Source: Pseudomonas yamanorum
Lineage (GTDB): Bacteria > Pseudomonadota > Gammaproteobacteria > Pseudomonadales > Pseudomonadaceae
Assembly: GCF_900105735.1 (NCBI RefSeq)
Contig: NZ_LT629793.1
Location: 6,944,001-7,008,000 of the forward strand
Length of the DNA: 64,000 bases
Reading direction: 5' to 3'
Shown: piece after piece, positions 34,365-43,060 of the stretch
How positions within the stretch are numbered: the first letter of the stretch is position 1
How the letters are laid out: each line of letters begins with the position of its first letter
Program-made: the position numbers and the translations under genes
The notes under the pieces: generated by a model
What the model was told of the DNA's origin: nothing
Database searches by the model: none
The model's input: only the letters and a program-made list of their open reading frames with translations

Positions 34365-37079
34365 ATGACTACCTCAATAACGCGGTACGGGCGCGTACGC
34401 CCTGGTTTTTTCCGACTGTCGACGCTGGCAGCGGCGGTGTTGTGTTCAACCCTGGCGGGGCCGTCCATGGCCAGGGAAACCGATGAGGCCCGGGTGGATG
34501 CCCTGCTGAAAAAGATGACCCTGGACGACAAGTTCAACCTGATCCGCGGCATGACCGAAGCGGATGCTACCAACCAGGGCCAGGCCGGCTACCTGCCGGG
34601 CGTACCGCGCCTCGGCGTGCCAGCCCTGCGCATGGCAGACGGGCCACCCGGTATCCTGACCCGCAAGGCCTCGATCATTCCCACCTCGACCATGGGCCTG
34701 GCCGCCACCTTCAGCAAACAGGATGCCTTTGATAACGGCACGGTGATTGGCGAGGAAGCAAAGCGCTTGGGCATCGACGTGGCGCTGGAGCCCTTCATCA
34801 ACATGTTCCGCGACTCGGGCTTTCGGCGCGGCTGGAACACCTATGGCGAAGACCCGCTACTGACCGGCAGCATGGGCGCTGGATTGATCAAGGGCATCCA
34901 GGGCCAGGGCGTGATGGCGCAAGCCAAGCACCTGGTCGGCTATGACATGACCGGCTTTGACGTGAGCATCCCCGAGCAAGCCTTGCACGAGGTGTACCTT
35001 GCTCCGTTCCAGGATGCCGTTGACGCCGGCGTAGCGTCAATCATGTGCTCCTACAACAAGCTCAACGGCGAATTCGCCTGCGGCAACGAACAATTGCTGG
35101 AACAGGTGCTGCGCAAGCAGATGGGCTTCAAGGGCTTTGTCACCTCTGACTGGGGCGGCGTGCACAGTGCGCAATACATCAAGCGGGGCATGGACATGGA
35201 GATGCCCGGGCGCATCGATGAACAGCACCCATTCTGGGACATCATGCGTTCCTACTACGACAACACCGAGCAGCAACAGCCTGCGCTGCACACGTCCATG
35301 GGTAGCATGAAAAAGGTCTTCGCTCGGCCCATGCCGGAGGAGTGGATGGTCGGCCAGAGGCCAAACGTGCTGCTGGGGCAATTCCCCAACGACGAGAAGC
35401 CGAGCAACCTGTTTGAAGCCCTGCGGGATAAAACCGTCAGGGAACAGGACATCGACAAGGCCGCCAGGCGCGTGCTCGGGCAGATGGAGCGTTTCGGCCT
35501 GTTGGACAAGGGCAGCCACCAGCCACAGTCGACCCCGATGGTTCCCGGGTTGTCCGCCATCGTGCGCCGCACCAGTGAGCATTCGGCGGTGCTGCTGAAA
35601 AACCAGGACAACGTACTGCCGCTATCGAAGGACGACCTCACGGGCGTGGCGATGATCGGCCCGGGCGCTGTCCAGCCGGTTGCGCTAGGCGTCTCAGCCG
35701 AGCACGCGATCGGTATGCCGCAGCTACAAGTCGGGCCGGCCAATGCACTAAAGGCAATCGAACCGAATGCCGCGATCAGCGTGACGGTGGCCAATGACAT
35801 GACCGGCGTCGTGATTCCGGCAGACCGGGTTTCGTTCGATGGCAAGCCAGGTTGGGTTAGAGTCGAGGAGGGGCAGAACCAGCGTGACAATCAACTGCAG
35901 TTCACTGGCGCGAATGCCCTGGCGGCAAACACCTTGCCAAGCTGGAAAACCCACCTGACCATCGACCAGGAAGGCGACTACAACCTCAACCTGCACATGC
36001 TTGGCGCCGGTGCCGTGCTGAAGGTCGACGGGAAAATCATCGGTGAAAGCAGCTCGTTGAAAAACGCCCTGCACGGTGATGTGGTGCATCCGGGGCAGGA
36101 TGCCCTGATGCCAACCACCGATGGGCTCAACAACGTGCGGCGCATGGCCAAGCTCAGCCGTGGCGAACATCTGATTGAAGTCAGCACCTATAACGACACG
36201 TCTGGTGCACCGGTTCAAGTACGCCTGGCGTGGGTCACGCCGGCCATGCGTGAAGCCAACCGGGCGCAGGCGCTGGCTGCTGCCCGCAGCGCGAAGAAGG
36301 TCGTATTTTTTGCCTGGGCGCGTACCGACCCACAGTTTGGCCTGCCGGGCGACCAGGACAAACTGATCGAAGAAATCGCCGCGATCAATCCCAATCTCGT
36401 AGTGGTGCTCAACACCAGCAGCCCGGTCGCGTTGCCATGGCTGGACAAGGTCAAGGGCCTGGTGCAGATGTGGTGGACAGGTGATGAAGGCGGCCCTGCG
36501 ACTGCGAACATCCTCACCGGCCGCAGCAACCCCGCAGGCCGCCTGCCGTTTACCTGGGCCCGCAGCCTGCAGGACTATCCCGCCACCGATCCCAAGTACC
36601 CCGAGCGTGGCCAGCAACTGGATGGCGTGGTCCGTTACACCGAGGGCGTCAATATCGGCTACCGCTGGTTTGAGTCGCAGCATAAGGCACCGCTGTTCCC
36701 ATTCGGTTATGGGTTGTCCTATAGCCGCTTTGATTACAGCGCGCTGCAAACCTATCGCCTGGGCAATGGCGACCTCAAGGTTGATTTCAAACTGACCAAC
36801 AGTGGTGGCGTTGCGGGAGATGAAGTACCGCAGCTGTACCTGAGTGCACCGCAACACAAGGTCGAAGGTGCCGAGTTCGCGCCGCAGACCCTGGTCGGGT
36901 TTGATCGGGTCAGCCTCAAGGCCGGGGAGACTCGGGAGCTGTCCATCACCGTGCCGCTGCGCAAGCTCCAGTACTGGGCGGTGAAGACCCAATCCTGGGA
37001 GCTGCCGCGAGGCAAGCGCACCTTGAAACTCGCCAGTGCGTCGGACAACGTGAAGGCCAGCCACGCCGTCTCGTTCTGA
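34365..37079 (+). CDS. Periplasmic glycoside hydrolase family 3 (beta-glucosidase-like) with PA14 insert
   Basis: The 904-residue protein has a signal peptide (cleaved near SMARE), a GH3 N-terminal TIM barrel with the nucleophile D262 in TSDWGGVHS, a GH3 C-terminal domain carrying an inserted PA14-like beta-barrel (about residues 490-630), and a fibronectin III-like domain ending near the C-terminus (LQYWAVKTQSWELPRG). GH3 enzymes remove beta-linked sugars. The PA14 insert often binds extra glycan. ATG 34365 follows GGAG. Located 22 bases after the transporter gene, it may release an aglycone or conjugate that the other operon members import and hydrolyse. Confidence 0.9.
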   Translation: MTTSITRYGRVRPGFFRLSTLAAAVLCSTLAGPSMARETDEARVDALLKKMTLDDKFNLIRGMTEADATNQGQAGYLPGVPRLGVPALRMADGPPGILTRKASIIPTSTMGLAATFSKQDAFDNGTVIGEEAKRLGIDVALEPFINMFRDSGFRRGWNTYGEDPLLTGSMGAGLIKGIQGQGVMAQAKHLVGYDMTGFDVSIPEQALHEVYLAPFQDAVDAGVASIMCSYNKLNGEFACGNEQLLEQVLRKQMGFKGFVTSDWGGVHSAQYIKRGMDMEMPGRIDEQHPFWDIMRSYYDNTEQQQPALHTSMGSMKKVFARPMPEEWMVGQRPNVLLGQFPNDEKPSNLFEALRDKTVREQDIDKAARRVLGQMERFGLLDKGSHQPQSTPMVPGLSAIVRRTSEHSAVLLKNQDNVLPLSKDDLTGVAMIGPGAVQPVALGVSAEHAIGMPQLQVGPANALKAIEPNAAISVTVANDMTGVVIPADRVSFDGKPGWVRVEEGQNQRDNQLQFTGANALAANTLPSWKTHLTIDQEGDYNLNLHMLGAGAVLKVDGKIIGESSSLKNALHGDVVHPGQDALMPTTDGLNNVRRMAKLSRGEHLIEVSTYNDTSGAPVQVRLAWVTPAMREANRAQALAAARSAKKVVFFAWARTDPQFGLPGDQDKLIEEIAAINPNLVVVLNTSSPVALPWLDKVKGLVQMWWTGDEGGPATANILTGRSNPAGRLPFTWARSLQDYPATDPKYPERGQQLDGVVRYTEGVNIGYRWFESQHKAPLFPFGYGLSYSRFDYSALQTYRLGNGDLKVDFKLTNSGGVAGDEVPQLYLSAPQHKVEGAEFAPQTLVGFDRVSLKAGETRELSITVPLRKLQYWAVKTQSWELPRGKRTLKLASASDNVKASHAVSF

Positions 37080-37178
37080 CCGTTACACCCCATAAAAATA
37101 AAAATATCCAGGCTTTAGCGTCACCTACCTCTTGAACGTCTGCGCCATTGCCTGGTGGCGCAGCGGGAGCTTTCACCG

Positions 37179-38330
37179 ATGAATTTCTCTGTTCGTCCAA
37201 CTGGACAAGGCTTTTGCGTGCGTCATCGTTTTATCCTGGCGTGCTTCCTGGCGCTGTGCAGCGTGCAGCCAGCCATGGCCATCGACCTGATCAAGACCGA
37301 CAGTGACCGGTTGGAGCTGCACGCCCAGGGCATTTTCGCGTCAAACGACAAGGTCTACATCCAGGGCCGTCACACCGGCAGCATCGGCCACCGCATCAAC
37401 ATGATCTACACCCACCAGCTCGACTCGCAGTGGGCCGTGGGCATGCGTCAGGAATGGGCCTACGACCCGTTCTACTACGACGGCACCGCCGCCCAGACCA
37501 AGCGTTTCCAGTATGTGTTCGTACGCAATGCGCGCTGGGGGCAACTGAGCTACGGGCAGCAAAAGTCCCTGACCTTCGACATGGTGGGTTCGATCACCGA
37601 CTGGTATTTGGGCTACGGCACAAAAGGGCAGGGCACGTTCAATGGTTATGGCGGCAACCAGTTGCTGGGCTTCTCCCGGCCGAACAAAACCCTGTATTAC
37701 CGGGTAAGAAGCGACGATTTCGAATTTGGCGTGATGTATGGCCTGGGCACCGGCCCGGTACACAACTCCGTCAACCCCAGCAGCGTGGGCGCCGGAAAAT
37801 TCGTCGACAGCTCCCGCGATGCGCTGTACCAGGTGGGTACTGTCTGGCGCCCGGCAGATAATTGGTCATTGCGCCTGGCCTACGGCTACACCGAAATGAG
37901 CGAGCGTTCACTGGACGGCCACGCTCAACTCAACACCCGGCACCCGAATGTCGAAGGCTGGTTGTCGGGGGTGACCTACACCAATGCGCCCTGGTATCAC
38001 GCGGTGGTTTACGGCGAGTACCGCAACCTGAATGCATCAGCACCCACCGCCAGTGGTTATCGCGAGGCTAAGGCACTGGAGTCCTACAGCAGCTATTCGT
38101 TTCCGGAAATGGGCGAGCTGGGATTCTTCAAGGCGTATGGCGGGATCAACCTGTTCTCGGACAAGAACAGCTCAGGGCGCAGCGGCTACTCGGTGGCCGG
38201 TTTTGCCCTGATCACCTTGCATGACACTTTGGCGATCGGCCTGGAGAGGAAGTTCGATATGGCCAGGAACAAGCAAGGCGACTATACGGGGCAGGATGAG
38301 TATGAGTTGGTCGCCAAGTACTACTTTTAA
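37179..38330 (+). CDS. Outer-membrane porin-like protein
   Basis: The 383-residue protein has a signal peptide (cleaved after QPAMA, about residue 34), repeated amphipathic beta strands and a C-terminal phenylalanine (LVAKYYF), as in outer-membrane beta-barrels. I do not see the pattern of the OprD family and do not assign a substrate. It follows the GH3 gene by 99 bases on the same strand and may provide outer-membrane entry for the same substrates. The start MNFSVRPTG has GGGAG upstream. Confidence 0.7.
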   Translation: MNFSVRPTGQGFCVRHRFILACFLALCSVQPAMAIDLIKTDSDRLELHAQGIFASNDKVYIQGRHTGSIGHRINMIYTHQLDSQWAVGMRQEWAYDPFYYDGTAAQTKRFQYVFVRNARWGQLSYGQQKSLTFDMVGSITDWYLGYGTKGQGTFNGYGGNQLLGFSRPNKTLYYRVRSDDFEFGVMYGLGTGPVHNSVNPSSVGAGKFVDSSRDALYQVGTVWRPADNWSLRLAYGYTEMSERSLDGHAQLNTRHPNVEGWLSGVTYTNAPWYHAVVYGEYRNLNASAPTASGYREAKALESYSSYSFPEMGELGFFKAYGGINLFSDKNSSGRSGYSVAGFALITLHDTLAIGLERKFDMARNKQGDYTGQDEYELVAKYYF

Positions 38331-38341
38331 CAATCTACCTG

Positions 38342-38374
38342 CCCCTGGTCGCACAACTGCTGTGCGACTTGGGG
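38342..38374 (+). terminator. Terminator-like hairpin after the porin gene
   Basis: GTCGCACA (38348-38355) and TGTGCGAC (38361-38368) form a perfect 8-bp stem, extended by CCCC/GGGG after a small internal loop. No T run follows, so it may terminate weakly or only stabilise the mRNA end. Confidence 0.45.
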
Positions 38375-38469
38375 GGTTAATCCACTGCCGTACAGTGCCT
38401 ATAGTCCTCTCACCGCCGCAGCGCCCCACGGAGCGTTGCGAAATCCAGCCGTAGATTGAGGTGATCATA

Positions 38470-39411
38470 ATGAATAGCGAATTCAAGCCTGATGTGACCG
38501 ATACCCAACCCCTGCACCTGCTCGACGCCGAGTACTTCGAATACAGCAAGGCCGCCAACCCCATCAGCGCCAACCTGATCACTCGCATTCCCTACCACAG
38601 CTTTCCGGCCTCGCTGTATGACAGCGGACCGTCCCGGGTGGTCCCGCTGGACCTCAGCGAGGCACTGGGCTGCGAAGGCCCGGCGACCGGGCCGGGGCTG
38701 TGTGCGAACTTCATGCGCCTGAACGCAGGCGACACGCTGGAGCTGCAACCCAACGCCACCTCACAGGTGTTTTATGTCATCGCCGGGGAGGGCAGTGTGG
38801 TCCAGGGCGAGCACCGCATCGACTGGACCAAAGGCTGCTTCATCGCGCTGCCAGGCCTGCAGCAAGCGCAGTTCAGTGCATCTGAGGATGCGCGCCTGTA
38901 CTACGTCCACGATGAGCCGCTGTTGTGTTACCTGGGTGTGACCCGCTGTACCGATCGCTTCGTTCCGACGCTGTATCCCGCAGAACTGGCCAACGCAAAA
39001 CTGCGCGAAGCCGCCGATGATCCCCGCGCCCAGGACCGCAGCCGTATCAGCATCCTGCTGGGCAATCGCAACTTCCCGCAGACCCGAACCGTGACCCATG
39101 TGCTGTGGGCGATGTACGGCATCCTGCCGGCCGGGTCGATTCAAAAGCCTCATCGGCACCAGTCGATTGCGTTGGATTTCATCATCGATTGCCCACAAGG
39201 TTGCTACTCGCTGGTGGGCACCGAACTGGACGCCGATGGGCAGATCCGCAACCCGGTGCGGGTCGACTGGTCGCCGGGCCTGGCGTTCGTCACCCCGCCA
39301 GGCTACTGGCATGCTCACTTCAACGAGTCCGATACGGAAGCCTTCCTGATTCCGATCCAGGATGCCGGGCTGCAAACCTATCTGCGGTCACTGGATATCC
39401 GCTTCAGTTGA
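38470..39411 (+). CDS. Cupin-domain protein (bicupin)
   Basis: The 313-residue protein has two cupin-like barrels. The first is around residues 75-150 (NAGDTLELQPNATSQVFYVI, GEGSVV), and the second around 200-300 (GSIQKPHRHQSIALDFIIDC, PPGYWHAHFNES) with histidines that could bind metal. Function is unknown; gentisate-dioxygenase-like and sugar-epimerase-like bicupins have this shape. The gene overlaps the end of the convergent LysR gene by 8 bp. The ATG at 38470 has GAGG nine bases upstream. Confidence 0.75.
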   Translation: MNSEFKPDVTDTQPLHLLDAEYFEYSKAANPISANLITRIPYHSFPASLYDSGPSRVVPLDLSEALGCEGPATGPGLCANFMRLNAGDTLELQPNATSQVFYVIAGEGSVVQGEHRIDWTKGCFIALPGLQQAQFSASEDARLYYVHDEPLLCYLGVTRCTDRFVPTLYPAELANAKLREAADDPRAQDRSRISILLGNRNFPQTRTVTHVLWAMYGILPAGSIQKPHRHQSIALDFIIDCPQGCYSLVGTELDADGQIRNPVRVDWSPGLAFVTPPGYWHAHFNESDTEAFLIPIQDAGLQTYLRSLDIRFS

Positions 39412-40318
39412 GACGTTTCCAGTGCGGTGTTTCGCCCAGCTGCTCGACGATAAAGTCGATGAAGCACCGCACTTTGGAAGACACGATGCGCTTGGGTGGA
39501 TAGACGAACCACACCGCCGGTGCGCGGCCGGCGATCCGGATAGTCCACTCTGGCAGCCACACCATCAGCTCGCCGGCTTCAATGCCCTTGGCCACCAGCC
39601 AGTCAGGCAGCAAGGCAAACCCCAGGCCTTGTTGTGCGGCGATCAACTGCGCGTCGAGGTCGTTGATGCGGATAGCGTCTTTATGCACCAATGGCGACAC
39701 TTCATGCCCGTTGGCAAACGCAATATCCGCCGCGATATCTCTCCCCAGAATCACCGGCAGCGCCGCCAGTTCCGAAGGAACGGAAGGCGCCGGATGTTCC
39801 CGGCAAAACCCCGGGCTGGCCACCAGCCGGTAGCGCTCATCGCAGATTTTGCGCGCCTTCAAGGTGGAATCCGCCAGGGTTCCAATACGGATCGCAAGGT
39901 CCGCGCCGGCATGAATCAGGTTGACGTGGCTGTCGTCCAGCACCAGTTCCAGCTTGATCTGCGGGTAGCGGGCCAGGAAGGTATTCAAAGTGGGGAGGAT
40001 ATGGTGACGGGCAAAGGCGGGCGGCAGGTTGAGCTTGAGTACGCCCCGTGGGTGCTCGTTCAGTGCGGAGGTGGCGGCCTTGGCTTGCTCCAGTTCGTCC
40101 AGCACTCGGCGTGCGTGCATCAGGAATGTCTGGCCACCCTCAGTCAGGTGCAGCGTGCGCGTAGAGCGGTTGAACAGGGCGATGCCGAGGTCCTGTTCAA
40201 GGTCCTTCACGTAGCGGGAAACCGTGGAGGCCTTGATGCCAAGCCGGTCGGCGGCGCGGGAGAAGTTATTGCCCTCGGCGGCTTCGACAAAGGCGGTTAA
40301 CGCAGCGAAGTAATCCAA
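39404..40318 (-). CDS. LysR-family transcriptional regulator
   Basis: The 304-residue protein has the N-terminal winged helix (ALTAFVEAAEGNNFSRAADR, IKASTVSRYVKDLEQDLG) and a C-terminal effector domain, of the type common in LysR proteins next to oxidoreductases (CrgA-like). It ends inside the convergent cupin gene by 8 bp and starts 34 bases after the FadR-type gene on the same strand, so it may be the distal gene of that operon. No divergent target gene is present, and the regulated gene is unclear. Confidence 0.88.
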   Translation of the reverse strand: MDYFAALTAFVEAAEGNNFSRAADRLGIKASTVSRYVKDLEQDLGIALFNRSTRTLHLTEGGQTFLMHARRVLDELEQAKAATSALNEHPRGVLKLNLPPAFARHHILPTLNTFLARYPQIKLELVLDDSHVNLIHAGADLAIRIGTLADSTLKARKICDERYRLVASPGFCREHPAPSVPSELAALPVILGRDIAADIAFANGHEVSPLVHKDAIRINDLDAQLIAAQQGLGFALLPDWLVAKGIEAGELMVWLPEWTIRIAGRAPAVWFVYPPKRIVSSKVRCFIDFIVEQLGETPHWKRLN

Positions 40319-40352
40319 GGGCGGCCTCGATCTTGACGGTGGGTTGCCTGGC

Positions 40353-41075
40353 CTACAGCGGCGTCAGCACATTCATCACGGTGTCCAGCGCGACCCGGGT
40401 ATCGTCCAGTTGCACCAGGGAGGCATGCCGCGCGCCGAGGGCGTCACGGTTCTTGATCGCCGTGAGGATCGCCTTGTGCCGGGGCAGGCTGAGGCCCTGG
40501 ATGTCGGGGCGGCGGTTGGTGATGTTGATGGACTCGCGAAGTGGCAGCGACAGCATGTTGCACATATAGGCCAGCAAGTCGTTGCGGGTCGCATCGGCAA
40601 TTGCGCGGTGGAAGTCCAGGTCGGCCTGTAACAGCGCGTCGTGGGTATTGGCGGTTTCCATGCCGAGGTAGGCTTTTTCGATGGTGGCAATGTCGTCGTC
40701 GGTCGCGGTGGTCGCAGCCATGGCGGCGATTTCCGGCTCCAGGATCCGACGTACACCGGCCAGGGTGTTGAAAAACTCGCTGTGGGGCGTCGACTGCATC
40801 AGCCAGGACAGCACGTCCGGGTCCAGCAAGTGCCACTGCACCCGAGGGCGCACCACAGCGCCGACCTTGGGCTTGGAAATCACCAGGCCCTTGGCGCTCA
40901 GCACCCGAGTCGCCTCACGCAATACCGAGCGGCTGACCTTGTACTCCTCACACAAGGTGGCCTCCATGGGCAATCGTTCTTCCGGCTTGAAGCGTCCGGA
41001 AACGATGTGCATGCCCAAGTCCTGAACGATTTGGGCGTGCATGCTCTTGCGCGGCTTGGTCGGCTGCTGATCCAT
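40353..41075 (-). CDS. GntR/FadR-family regulator of the pentose cluster
   Basis: The 240-residue protein has an N-terminal winged helix (LPMEATLCEEYKVSRSVLRE) and an FCD domain with the metal-binding pattern D..H (DLDFHRAI), RHKAIL and RHASLV. FadR-subfamily proteins bind TnGTnnnACnA boxes. Three such boxes are in this cluster, at 42881-42896, 42955-42971 and 50288-50304. The gene lies 56 bases after the dehydratase on the same strand and is probably co-transcribed, giving autoregulation. The effector is likely a pathway sugar acid, inferred. Confidence 0.9.
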   Translation of the reverse strand: MDQQPTKPRKSMHAQIVQDLGMHIVSGRFKPEERLPMEATLCEEYKVSRSVLREATRVLSAKGLVISKPKVGAVVRPRVQWHLLDPDVLSWLMQSTPHSEFFNTLAGVRRILEPEIAAMAATTATDDDIATIEKAYLGMETANTHDALLQADLDFHRAIADATRNDLLAYMCNMLSLPLRESINITNRRPDIQGLSLPRHKAILTAIKNRDALGARHASLVQLDDTRVALDTVMNVLTPL

Positions 41076-41131
41076 AACAGGGAGGCTACTCTGGCGAAAT
41101 AGGCGGCATCATAGCATTGCTCCCGTCCCAA

Positions 41132-42868
41132 TTAGTGGGAATGACGCGGCACTTCCGCACCACGGCAGCCCACCAGGAAGTCGAAGTCGCAGCCCTGGTC
41201 TGCCTGCAGTACGTGGTCGATGTACAACTGGCGGTAGCCCCCGACAATCAGCTGCTGCGGCGGCGCAAGGTCAGCCATGCGCGCCGCCAGTTCGGCGTCC
41301 GGGATGTCCAGGTGCAGGCGGCCATTGGCGCAATCGAGCTCGATCCAGTCGCCTTCCTTGACCGTGGCCAATGGGCCGCCGGCCGCCGCTTCCGGTGCCA
41401 CATGCAGCACCACGGTGCCGTAGGCCGTGCCGCTCATGCGTGCATCGGAAATCCGCACCATGTCGGTCACACCCTGGGCCAGCAGTTTGGCGGGCAAGCC
41501 CATGTTGCCGACTTCCGCCATGCCCGGATAACCCTTGGGCCCGCAGTTTTTCATCACCAGGATCGAGTTGGCATCCACGTCCAGTTCCGGGTCATTGATG
41601 CGTTCCTTGTACATGTCGAAGTTCTCGAACACCACGGCGCGCCCGCGATGCTGCATCAGCTCGGGGCTGGCGGCCGAAGGCTTGAGCACCGCACCCAGTG
41701 GCGCGAGGTTGCCCCGCAGCACACAAATGCCTCCGTCGGCGCGGATCGGGTTGTCGAGGGTACGGATCACTTCGTCCTGGCCGTAGATCGGCGCTTCCCG
41801 GGTGTTTTCGCCCAGGGACTTACCGTTGACGGTCAACGCGTTCGGATGCGGGATCAGGTTGGCTTCACCGAGGCGGCGCAGCACCGCCGGCAGGCCGCCG
41901 GCGTAGTAGAACTCTTCCATCAGGAAGCGCCCGGAAGGTTGCAGGTCGACGATGGTCGGCATGCCACGGCCCATGCGGGTCCAGTCGTCCAGGTCGAGCT
42001 CGACGCCGATACGCCCGGCGATGGCTTTCAGGTGAATCACCGCGTTGGTTGAGCCGCCAATGGCTGCGTTGACGCGGATCGCGTTTTCGAAGGCCTCCTT
42101 GGTCAGGATCTTCGACAGTTTCAAGTCTTCACGCACCATCTCCACCGCACGCATGCCGGACATGTGCGCTAGTACATAACGCCGCGCATCCACCGCCGGA
42201 ATCGCCGCGTTGTGGGGCAGGGAAGTGCCGAGTGCTTCGGCCATGCACGCCATGGTCGAAGCGGTGCCCATTGTGTTGCAGGTGCCTGCCGAGCGGGACA
42301 TGCCGCCTTCGGCCGCGAGGAAATCGTCGAGGGTGATGGTACCCGCCTTGACCTGTTCGCTGAGCTGCCATACCACGGTGCCCGAGCCTATGTCCTGGCC
42401 CTTGTGCTTGCCGTTGAGCATCGGCCCGCCGGTGACAACGATTGCCGGCACGTCGCAACTGGCGGCACCCATCAATAGCGCCGGGGTGGTTTTGTCACAG
42501 CCGGTCAGCAGCACCACGCCGTCGATGGGGTTACCGCGAATGGCTTCCTCCACGTCCATGCTGGCCAGGTTGCGGGTGAGCATGGCGGTGGGGCGCAGGT
42601 TCGATTCGCCGTTGGAGAACACCGGAAACTCCACAGGAAAGCCGCCCGCTTCAATCACCCCACGCTTCACATGCTCGGCAATCTGGCGGAAGTGCGCGTT
42701 GCAGGGCGTCAGTTCCGACCAGGTGTTGCAGATCCCGATGATCGGTTTGCCATGGAACTGATGATCGGCAATCCCCTGATTTTTCATCCAGCTGCGGTAC
42801 ATGAAGCCGTTTTTATCGGCGGTACCAAACCAGCTGGCGGAGCGCAGGACGGGCTTTTTCTCGGACAT
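41132..42868 (-). CDS. IlvD/Edd-family pentonate dehydratase (arabinonate/xylonate type)
   Basis: The 578-residue protein has the family iron-sulphur cysteine segments: CNTWSELTPCN, TGCDKTTPALLMGA and AGTCNTMGTAS, plus PFSNGESN-like FSNGESNLRPTAM. The length and sequence fit the sugar-acid branch (L-arabinonate or D-xylonate dehydratase) rather than IlvD or Edd. It would convert a pentonate to 2-keto-3-deoxypentonate. Surrounding genes supply the preceding lactonase and the following AraD1 and semialdehyde dehydrogenase steps. A FadR-type box lies 13 bases upstream of the start. Arabinose or xylose cannot be told apart by eye. Confidence 0.88.
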   Translation of the reverse strand: MSEKKPVLRSASWFGTADKNGFMYRSWMKNQGIADHQFHGKPIIGICNTWSELTPCNAHFRQIAEHVKRGVIEAGGFPVEFPVFSNGESNLRPTAMLTRNLASMDVEEAIRGNPIDGVVLLTGCDKTTPALLMGAASCDVPAIVVTGGPMLNGKHKGQDIGSGTVVWQLSEQVKAGTITLDDFLAAEGGMSRSAGTCNTMGTASTMACMAEALGTSLPHNAAIPAVDARRYVLAHMSGMRAVEMVREDLKLSKILTKEAFENAIRVNAAIGGSTNAVIHLKAIAGRIGVELDLDDWTRMGRGMPTIVDLQPSGRFLMEEFYYAGGLPAVLRRLGEANLIPHPNALTVNGKSLGENTREAPIYGQDEVIRTLDNPIRADGGICVLRGNLAPLGAVLKPSAASPELMQHRGRAVVFENFDMYKERINDPELDVDANSILVMKNCGPKGYPGMAEVGNMGLPAKLLAQGVTDMVRISDARMSGTAYGTVVLHVAPEAAAGGPLATVKEGDWIELDCANGRLHLDIPDAELAARMADLAPPQQLIVGGYRQLYIDHVLQADQGCDFDFLVGCRGAEVPRHSH

Positions 42869-42880
42869 GGTCGACTCTCT

Positions 42881-42896
42881 TATTGTAAGACTATAT
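42881..42896 (-). promoter_or_regulatory. FadR-type operator 1, dehydratase promoter
   Basis: TATTGT-AAG-ACTATAT is an imperfect inverted repeat of the TnGTnnnACnA type. It lies 13 bases upstream of the dehydratase ATG, a position suited to repression. Confidence 0.55.
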
Positions 42897-42954
42897 TGAT
42901 CTAATCCTGGCTTAACATAGGCGTAAATTCGACGCTTTGGAAGTGTTGTTGATT

Positions 42955-42971
42955 AAATAGTAATACTATAT
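42955..42971 (+). promoter_or_regulatory. FadR-type operator 2, MFS promoter
   Basis: AAATAGT-AAT-ACTATAT has arms matching at six of seven positions and contains TAGTnnnACTA. It lies 90 bases upstream of the MFS ATG and 74 bp from operator 1 in the divergent intergenic region. Confidence 0.7.
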
Positions 42972-43060
42972 AGTCCGATTCAACGAGGCTTGGCCCTGGC
43001 GGATTTCCGCGAGAGGCGACCCGCAATGCTCTATAAAAATAACAATCGGAGACTGCTCAC

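Noticed and set aside
37179-38330. OprD-family assignment for the porin-like gene
   Set aside because: The N-terminal and loop pattern do not look like OprD; only a general outer-membrane barrel call is supported.
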